Assembly: GCF_900182815.1 (NCBI RefSeq)
Contig: NZ_FXUA01000010.1
Span: 62,001-126,000, forward strand
Direction: 5' to 3'
Length of the DNA: 64,000 nucleotides
Source of the DNA: Algoriphagus winogradskyi
GTDB lineage: Bacteria; Bacteroidota; Bacteroidia; Cytophagales; Cyclobacteriaceae
A program made the translations under genes and the position numbers. Under the pieces are notes generated by a model. The model searched no databases. It saw only the letters and a program-made list of their open reading frames with translations, and was not told the origin of the DNA. This document shows positions 59,706 through 64,000 of this stretch, piece after piece. The stretch's first letter is position 1. Every line of letters begins with the position of its first letter.

Positions 59706-60176
59706 ATGAAGTCACTAGTCAAATTCAATTTTCTACTACCATTAGCCATTTTGGCAACTCTAATATCTTGCAGTGATGATGATCCCAATCCCTCAAAATC
59801 CGATGCTGAGCTTATTGGCTCTGGAATTTCCTGGAAACTGAGCACTGCCAAAGTAGGTAGCTTTAATGTAATCTCTCAAATAGACCCCTGCCTGCAAGAC
59901 AACGAGGTAACTTTTAATTATGAAACCGCCGTCAAACTTGGCGTATTAGATGCAGGTCCTACCAAGTGCAGTCAAACGGAGCCGCAAACAGTGAATTTTA
60001 TATGGGATTATAACGAATCCACTAAAATTCTACTTGTCGATACTGAGATCATTGAAGTACCTGGCGCCGAAGGGAATATGATAGTAGAAAGCGTATCAGC
60101 AAATGAGCTTGTGGTTTCCCAAAATGTTTCACTTTCAGGAATTACTCAAAAATTGGTGGTGACATTTGTTCATTAA
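59706..60176 (+). CDS. Lipocalin-like lipoprotein
   Basis: A 156-aa lipoprotein: signal with lipobox ISC at about 19-21, followed by an Asp-rich linker (SDDDPNPSKSD) and a beta-rich domain of about 125 aa (WKLSTAKVGSF, VTFNYETAVKL, VNFIWDYNESTKILLVDT). This matches the lipocalin-like DUF4923/DUF5004-type style of Bacteroidota, by eye only. Two Cys (DPCLQ and TKCSQ) could form a disulfide. Ligand unknown. A strong terminator follows. Confidence 0.7.
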   Translation: MKSLVKFNFLLPLAILATLISCSDDDPNPSKSDAELIGSGISWKLSTAKVGSFNVISQIDPCLQDNEVTFNYETAVKLGVLDAGPTKCSQTEPQTVNFIWDYNESTKILLVDTEIIEVPGAEGNMIVESVSANELVVSQNVSLSGITQKLVVTFVH

Positions 60177-60206
60177 ACTACTACTTATCAAATCATTACT
60201 TACCTT

Positions 60207-60256
60207 AAGGAAATAACCCTGCTCTTTTCCAAAGCTTCGGTTATTTCCTTTTTTTA
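60207..60256. terminator. Intrinsic terminator after the lipocalin-like gene
   Basis: A 12-bp stem AAGGAAATAACC / GGTTATTTCCTT (60207-60218 and 60239-60250) with a 20-nt loop is followed by TTTTT. It lies 30 nt past the stop. Confidence 0.85.
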
Positions 60257-60278
60257 AGCCTCTCAAAACACTCCCAAA

Positions 60279-61400
60279 ATGGCAAATCCTATCTGGATAA
60301 TGACTTCTGCTTTTGATCAACTCAACTTAGATCAGACGATAGAAAAAGCAACAGAAATAGGCGTACAAGGCCTTGACTTATGCGTTTTCAGAAAAGATGG
60401 AACACGTGATGATTTCGTCGCTACTCACTTAGATTATGAGAATTTTGGACCTGAAGAAGCCAATAAACTGATTGAAAGATTCAATGGAGCGAAACTTCGC
60501 CTTTCTATTGGCGCTTTTGATAATCTAATCGGTGGAGATCCTGCGGAGCGAGTTAAGAATCAAAACCATCTATTGAGATTGATTCGAATGGCTTACCTGC
60601 TTGGCGGGGATGAGAACGACGTGAAAGTGGGAACATTCGTCGGTTACAATCACGAACTCGGAAATCAAGAAGGTGGGTTTGAGAAAAATCTGTTGGAATA
60701 TCAGCGAATTTTTGGTCCAATAATCCGCTATGCTAATAGCCTAGGCGTAACAGTTCTCTATGAAAACTGCCCCATGGAAGGCTGGAGAAGTTCAGGGCAT
60801 TTCGGCACATTCAATAACCTGACGGGACTTTTGGCAGCGAGGAAAATCATGTATGATTTAATCCCCGAGTCCAATCATGGGGAAATCTACGATCCTTCTC
60901 ACGACGTTTGGCAGCATACCGATCCTGTAGAAGTGATCAAAAACACTGACATGAATCGCCTGAAAAGAATTCATGTGAAATCCACCCGAAATAACCCGGA
61001 TCCATTCTGGGGGAATATGTATCCCATGCAGGAAGTTCGAGCAGAATGGGCAGAAAAAGCTGGCATTCCTTCCAGCACGAATCCTTGGGATAGACACCAC
61101 TACGAAGCTACCCTACCAGGCTTTGGATTAGGCGATTCTATGGATTGGAGAGCTTTTGTAAATATTCTAAAGGAACGTCAGTTCTCTGGCCCTTTTGAAA
61201 TTGAAAATGAAGCCGTTCTATCCAAGCAAACTGGGAATATGGGAGCAATCGTCCAAGGCTGTAAAGCTGCTGTTCAAAACCTCGCTCCTTTGCTTTATGA
61301 ATTAGGAGAAAATGGCTGGCAATATCCTGAGTCAGCATACAAACCTCTTTCAGAAATGAATAGAGCTGATATTCCCTTAATCTCAATGGAGAAATTATAA
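60279..61400 (+). CDS. Sugar phosphate isomerase/epimerase-like TIM-barrel protein
   Basis: A 373-aa xylose-isomerase-like (AP endonuclease 2 superfamily) protein. The N-terminal strand IWIMTSAFDQL, YENCPMEGWRS (metal Glu), YDPSHDVWQHTDP (metal Asp and His), RIHVKSTR (metal His) and PFEIENE (last Glu) form the usual divalent-metal site. It has no signal peptide, so it acts in the cytoplasm. The substrate is unknown; family members act on sugars and inositols. It stands alone downstream of a terminator. Confidence 0.85.
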   Translation: MANPIWIMTSAFDQLNLDQTIEKATEIGVQGLDLCVFRKDGTRDDFVATHLDYENFGPEEANKLIERFNGAKLRLSIGAFDNLIGGDPAERVKNQNHLLRLIRMAYLLGGDENDVKVGTFVGYNHELGNQEGGFEKNLLEYQRIFGPIIRYANSLGVTVLYENCPMEGWRSSGHFGTFNNLTGLLAARKIMYDLIPESNHGEIYDPSHDVWQHTDPVEVIKNTDMNRLKRIHVKSTRNNPDPFWGNMYPMQEVRAEWAEKAGIPSSTNPWDRHHYEATLPGFGLGDSMDWRAFVNILKERQFSGPFEIENEAVLSKQTGNMGAIVQGCKAAVQNLAPLLYELGENGWQYPESAYKPLSEMNRADIPLISMEKL

Positions 61401-61412
61401 AATCTGAAATCT

Positions 61413-61439
61413 GAAGTCTGTGTTACATTTTCAGACTTC
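61413..61439. terminator. Inverted repeat between convergent isomerase-like and rnhA genes
   Basis: An 8-bp stem GAAGTCTG / CAGACTTC (61413-61420 and 61432-61439) lies in the 58-nt gap, inside a stretch built from repeated TCTGA and TTTAGATTTTA words typical of dispersed repeats. It could stop both transcripts. Confidence 0.6.
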
Positions 61440-61458
61440 TGAATTTAGATTTTAGATT

Positions 61459-61914
61459 TTACCTCTGGCTTTCTTCGTATCCAGTATCTGCTTTCAGATC
61501 AAATCCTTCTGCGGCCTGTACCGCTAGCACATCACAGCGCTCATTCTCGATGTTGCCTGCATGACCTTTTACCCAGATGAATTTCGGTTTGTATTTCAGG
61601 TGAAGCGGAATGTAGCGTAACCAAAGATCCGGGTTTTTCTTGTCCTTGAAGCCTTTTTTCTGCCATCCCCAAAGCCAACCCTTTTCTATTGCATCCACTA
61701 CATATTTGCTGTCTGAATAAATCTGAACAGGAAATTCAGTGGTGTTGATAGCCTGTAAGGCACGGATAACAGCCAGCAACTCCATGCGGTTATTGGTCGT
61801 CAATCGAAAGCCTTCAGATAGCTCTTTGCGGTGTTTTCCGAATTTCAAAACGGCGCCATAGCCTCCCGGACCGGGATTGCCTTTGGCAGCGCCATCAGTG
61901 TAAATGGTAATCAT
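61459..61914 (-). CDS. rnhA: Ribonuclease HI
   Basis: An enzyme (151 aa) that cuts RNA in RNA-DNA hybrids. The DEDD site is visible: Asp7 in YTDGAAKGNPGPGG, Glu in NNRMELLAVIRAL, Asp in IYSDSKYVV and Asp in NERCDVLAVQAA. The handle region with WGWQKKGFKDKKNPD is present, as in E. coli RNase HI. Normal length. It is 36 nt downstream of marC on the same strand. Confidence 0.96.
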   Translation of the reverse strand: MITIYTDGAAKGNPGPGGYGAVLKFGKHRKELSEGFRLTTNNRMELLAVIRALQAINTTEFPVQIYSDSKYVVDAIEKGWLWGWQKKGFKDKKNPDLWLRYIPLHLKYKPKFIWVKGHAGNIENERCDVLAVQAAEGFDLKADTGYEESQR

Positions 61915-61950
61915 GTCGCAAAGAAAGTCAAAATGAAGGAGAGAAAAAGA

Positions 61951-62541
61951 TTAAATCCCAGAATCCACGCCGATTGGGAAGGCATTCGTCTTGAAAATCT
62001 TCACAGCGATAGAAAGCAAAATAATACCAAAAATCCTTCTCAGGACATCCAAACCGGTCTTACCGATTTTCCGCTCCAGCCAGCCTGTACTTTTCAAAAC
62101 GATATAAACCAAGATCAGATTTAGAAGAATTCCTATCCCAATATTTATCTGAGCAAACTCAGCTTTGAGAGTCAAAATAGTAGTCAAGGTACCTGCTCCA
62201 GCAATTAGAGGAAAAGCGATAGGTACGATGGAAGCACTGTCTTTGGCGTCAGGATCAGACTTGAACAACTCAATCCCCAAGATCATCTCAGCACCAATCG
62301 CAAAAATGATCAGTGCGCCAGCTATCGCAAAATCCTCCACCCCAATTCCGAAAAGTCCCAAAATAGACTTTCCTGCAAGCAAGAACAAAATCATCAAAAC
62401 CCCTGCAGCAAGCGTTGCTTTTTCGGATTGAATATGGCCAACTTTCTGCCTCAAGTTGACGATAATCGGAATGGAGCCTAGGATATCAATCACCGAGAAA
62501 AGGATCAAAGACACCGATAAAATTTCCTTCAAATCAAACAT
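61951..62541 (-). CDS. MarC family membrane protein
   Basis: A 196-aa inner-membrane protein with six helices. The N-terminal LFSVIDILGSIPIIVNLRQK and middle SIVPIAFPLIAGAGTLTTIL match the MarC/UPF0056 family. Although named for the mar locus, the family's function is unsettled. It lies upstream of rnhA in the same orientation. Confidence 0.9.
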   Translation of the reverse strand: MFDLKEILSVSLILFSVIDILGSIPIIVNLRQKVGHIQSEKATLAAGVLMILFLLAGKSILGLFGIGVEDFAIAGALIIFAIGAEMILGIELFKSDPDAKDSASIVPIAFPLIAGAGTLTTILTLKAEFAQINIGIGILLNLILVYIVLKSTGWLERKIGKTGLDVLRRIFGIILLSIAVKIFKTNAFPIGVDSGI

Positions 62542-62561
62542 GCCGCGAAAGTAGGGAATTT

Positions 62562-62592
62562 AACCTTTGAGGTCTACAAGACCTCGAAGGTT
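62562..62592. repeat. Palindromic intergenic repeat
   Basis: A 13-bp stem with one mismatch, AACCTTTGAGGTC / GACCTCGAAGGTT (62562-62574 and 62580-62592), with a 5-nt loop and T's on the plus strand. The form is like the dispersed palindromes seen in many Bacteroidota genomes. Confidence 0.6.
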
Positions 62593-62607
62593 TTTAGGTT
62601 AAAATAA

Positions 62608-62669
62608 TGTGAAGAAAAATTCTTTGTGATATTCTTCGCGAACTTTGCGTCTCGGCGGTAAAAATAAAA
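62608..62669. repeat. Low-complexity dispersed-repeat-like segment
   Basis: A stretch rich in CTTTGYG-like words (TTCTTTGTG, TTCTTCGCG, CTTTGCG, CTCGGCGG) between the two palindromes. It does not encode a protein on either strand. Its composition resembles known dispersed CTTTGCG-type intergenic repeats, a match made from memory. Confidence 0.45.
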
Positions 62670-62697
62670 ATGGTCCAAGTTTTTAAACTTGAACCAT
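62670..62697 (-). terminator. Palindromic repeat acting as terminator after the aminotransferase gene
   Basis: A 13-bp stem with one mismatch (62670-62682 and 62685-62697; inner arms CAAGTTT / AAACTTG) has a 2-nt loop. On the minus strand a T-rich tract follows. It lies 43 nt past the aminotransferase stop. Confidence 0.7.
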
Positions 62698-62740
62698 AGA
62701 TTTTACTTTCAAATTTCTGACTTCAGCTTTCTGAATTTCT

Positions 62741-63796
62741 TTAATATTTCCCCAAAAACCCAATCAACTTATCCATCTCAGCATTGGTGATCGCAGGGAA
62801 ATTAGCGATTCGGAAACTGGTTGGCTTATGCGGACCATAGCCAGAACCCAGCTGCATTCCTTCTTTTTCTGCATCCTTTTTCACTGCTGAAATCAATTCC
62901 TCAGGACCAGTTACCGCTAATACCGTAGTACTTCTAGTCTCTGCATTGTCCACAAGCATTCTTAGAGACTTGGATTGAGCCACGGCATTCTCCAACTTCT
63001 GCATGCGCTCGCGAAGATTTGCATCGATGTGCTGGATTTCTTCCAGGTCTTTCAAAACTCGGTTGAGCAAGTAGATCCCCAACACATTTGGTGTGTAGTG
63101 AGTCTGATAGCCAGCTGCATTTTCTAGGATAAAACTCAAAGAATTGTATAGCCCTTTTTCTCCTTTGCTTTCGCACTTTTCTATGGCTTTTGGAGAAAGG
63201 ATCAAAATCCCCAAACCTGCTGGAAGTCCAAAACACTTTTGCACTGAACCATACCAAATATCCGCCAAACTGAAATCAAACTCGATTCCCGCAATGGAAG
63301 AAGTAGTATCCACAGCGATCATTTTTTCAGGATATTTCTCCTTTATCCCTGCAATTACTGACATAGGGACCTGCGTCGCATTGGCAGTTTCATTTTGCGT
63401 AAGCGCGATCACATCAAAGTCCTCCGAGATCTCTAAGTTTGCGACATCCACAGCTTGATTGGCTTCGATTTTCAAACCGTCTGTAGCTGGATTGATATGC
63501 TTCGCAAAGCCAACCCACTTTTTCCCGAAAGATCCTGAGTAAATATGAAAACTCGCCTGCTGCACAATGGATTGGGTGATTATCTCCCAGTTTTCGGTAG
63601 CGCTGGAGGTAAATAGCAACTTGTAATCATCCGGCATGTGCAGCTTTTCGCGCATCAATTGTTCAGTTGCCTGATACAAGTTCATGAAAGCGCTACTACG
63701 GTGATTGGCACTCAGAATTCCTTCAGTGTAGGCATCTTGCAGATAAGTAGGAAGGGCATCATAAACTTTAGATGGCCCGGGAGCAAATGTAAGCAT
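62741..63796 (-). CDS. Class V aminotransferase (phosphoserine/alanine-glyoxylate type)
   Basis: A PLP enzyme (351 aa). It starts MLTFAPGPSKVYDALP, has the substrate region SANHRSSAFMNLYQ, VDTTSSIAGIEFDF, and the PLP Lys in WYGSVQKCFGLPAGLG. The C-terminal GSGYGPHKPTSFRIANFP with Arg is normal. It resembles SerC and alanine-glyoxylate aminotransferases, and a role in serine synthesis is plausible but unproved, so no symbol is given. It starts 11 nt after the aroQ stop, so the two may be co-transcribed. Confidence 0.88.
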   Translation of the reverse strand: MLTFAPGPSKVYDALPTYLQDAYTEGILSANHRSSAFMNLYQATEQLMREKLHMPDDYKLLFTSSATENWEIITQSIVQQASFHIYSGSFGKKWVGFAKHINPATDGLKIEANQAVDVANLEISEDFDVIALTQNETANATQVPMSVIAGIKEKYPEKMIAVDTTSSIAGIEFDFSLADIWYGSVQKCFGLPAGLGILILSPKAIEKCESKGEKGLYNSLSFILENAAGYQTHYTPNVLGIYLLNRVLKDLEEIQHIDANLRERMQKLENAVAQSKSLRMLVDNAETRSTTVLAVTGPEELISAVKKDAEKEGMQLGSGYGPHKPTSFRIANFPAITNAEMDKLIGFLGKY

Positions 63797-63807
63797 AGGT
63801 AAATAGG

Positions 63808-64000
63808 TTATTGAAAATAGAGAATTCCTAGGGCGTATCCTTTCAGGCCAAGACCTGAGATCATACCGACACAGGATTTGGAAATAATGCTTTTGTGGCG
63901 GAATTCCTCCCGCTTATAAATATTCGAAATGTGGATTTCCAGCGTTGGCGTGGTTACTCCAGCGATGGCATCTGAAATAGCTACCGAAGTATGCGTATAG
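63808..64000 (-). CDS. aroQ: 3-dehydroquinate dehydratase type II (aroQ), 5' part missing
   Basis: The C-terminal 63 codons of type II dehydroquinase run off the window edge: YTHTSVAISDAIAG, then PTLEIHISNIYKREEFRHKS with the conserved HxSNxxxREEFRH motif, and a glycine-rich end (GMISGLGLKGYALGIL). The enzyme makes 3-dehydroshikimate in the shikimate pathway. The N-terminus and start lie outside. It is upstream of, and 11 nt from, the class V aminotransferase gene. Confidence 0.93.
   Translation of the reverse strand, partial: YTHTSVAISDAIAGVTTPTLEIHISNIYKREEFRHKSIISKSCVGMISGLGLKGYALGILYFQ

Noticed and set aside
1..64000. tRNA, rRNA, CRISPR arrays, transposases, integrases, prophage
   Set aside because: None was recognised on either strand; all spacers over 100 bases were read for cloverleaf or repeat arrays.

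Overview
The window looks like the chromosome of a member of the Bacteroidota, most likely order Cytophagales and family Cyclobacteriaceae (Algoriphagus-like). The evidence is: an OmpA protein with thrombospondin type 3 calcium repeats, a TonB-dependent receptor, many lipoproteins, BshC of bacillithiol synthesis, a PorT-like type IX secretion protein next to ubiE, a DnaJ with a reduced zinc finger, DUF3810 and DUF5606 proteins, TAnnTTTG-type -7 promoter boxes, and A-rich leaders without clear Shine-Dalgarno sites. The genus is inference only. No rRNA, tRNA, CRISPR array, prophage or insertion sequence was seen; this is mostly ordinary core chromosome.

Layout. 1-5600 (minus): a truncated secreted protein, grpE-dnaJ, obgE, and an M42 peptidase-hpt-adk unit. 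5700-8000: an abundant-type OmpA porin, then a gene-poor stretch with a decayed DsrE-like gene. 8000-17330 (plus): Ca2+/Na+ antiporter and Kef-type antiporter pair, a frameshifted outer-membrane gene, a TonB-dependent receptor, a small carboxypeptidase-regulatory-like protein and a DPP IV peptidase. 17330-22000 (minus): CPXCG protein, clpB, M19 dipeptidase lipoprotein. 22060-29900 (plus): esterase and beta-propeller lipoprotein pair, acyl-ACP desaturase, M20 amidase, GNAT-nitrilase fusion, pirin. 29900-41430 (minus): a DUF2520 oxidoreductase, the 2-oxoglutarate dehydrogenase cluster (sucA, sucB, lpd), a membrane patatin, and bshC-fthC-OMP.

41630-45084 (plus): tightly coupled M16 peptidase, ispF, mnmD, followed by two tandem paralogous membrane coiled-coil proteins of unknown function. 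45140-49180 (minus): phosphatidylserine decarboxylase, glutamate dehydrogenase, and overlapping CPBP protease-DUF2007-cdsA. 49216-51276 (plus): dusB and an EamA transporter. 51267-58012 (minus): an M23-like protein apparently lacking catalytic residues, NifU-DUF3810, ThuA, a VanX-like dipeptidase, an SDR, porT and ubiE. 58136-61400 (plus): engB, DUF5606 protein, a small unknown, a lipocalin-like lipoprotein and a sugar phosphate isomerase-like protein. 61459-64000 (minus): rnhA, marC, a class V aminotransferase and the end of aroQ.

Together the genes describe an aerobic heterotroph with a large exported peptidase set (M19, S9B, M20, M15), oxidative TCA metabolism, menaquinone and low-molecular-weight thiol synthesis, and phospholipid synthesis through CDP-diacylglycerol and phosphatidylserine decarboxylation. 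No convincing new defence or mobile system was found. The best candidates for something undescribed are the tandem coiled-coil pair at 44102-45084, the esterase/propeller lipoprotein pair at 22064-24677, the patatin with an internal membrane hairpin at 36926-38590, and the M23-like protein at 51267-52166.
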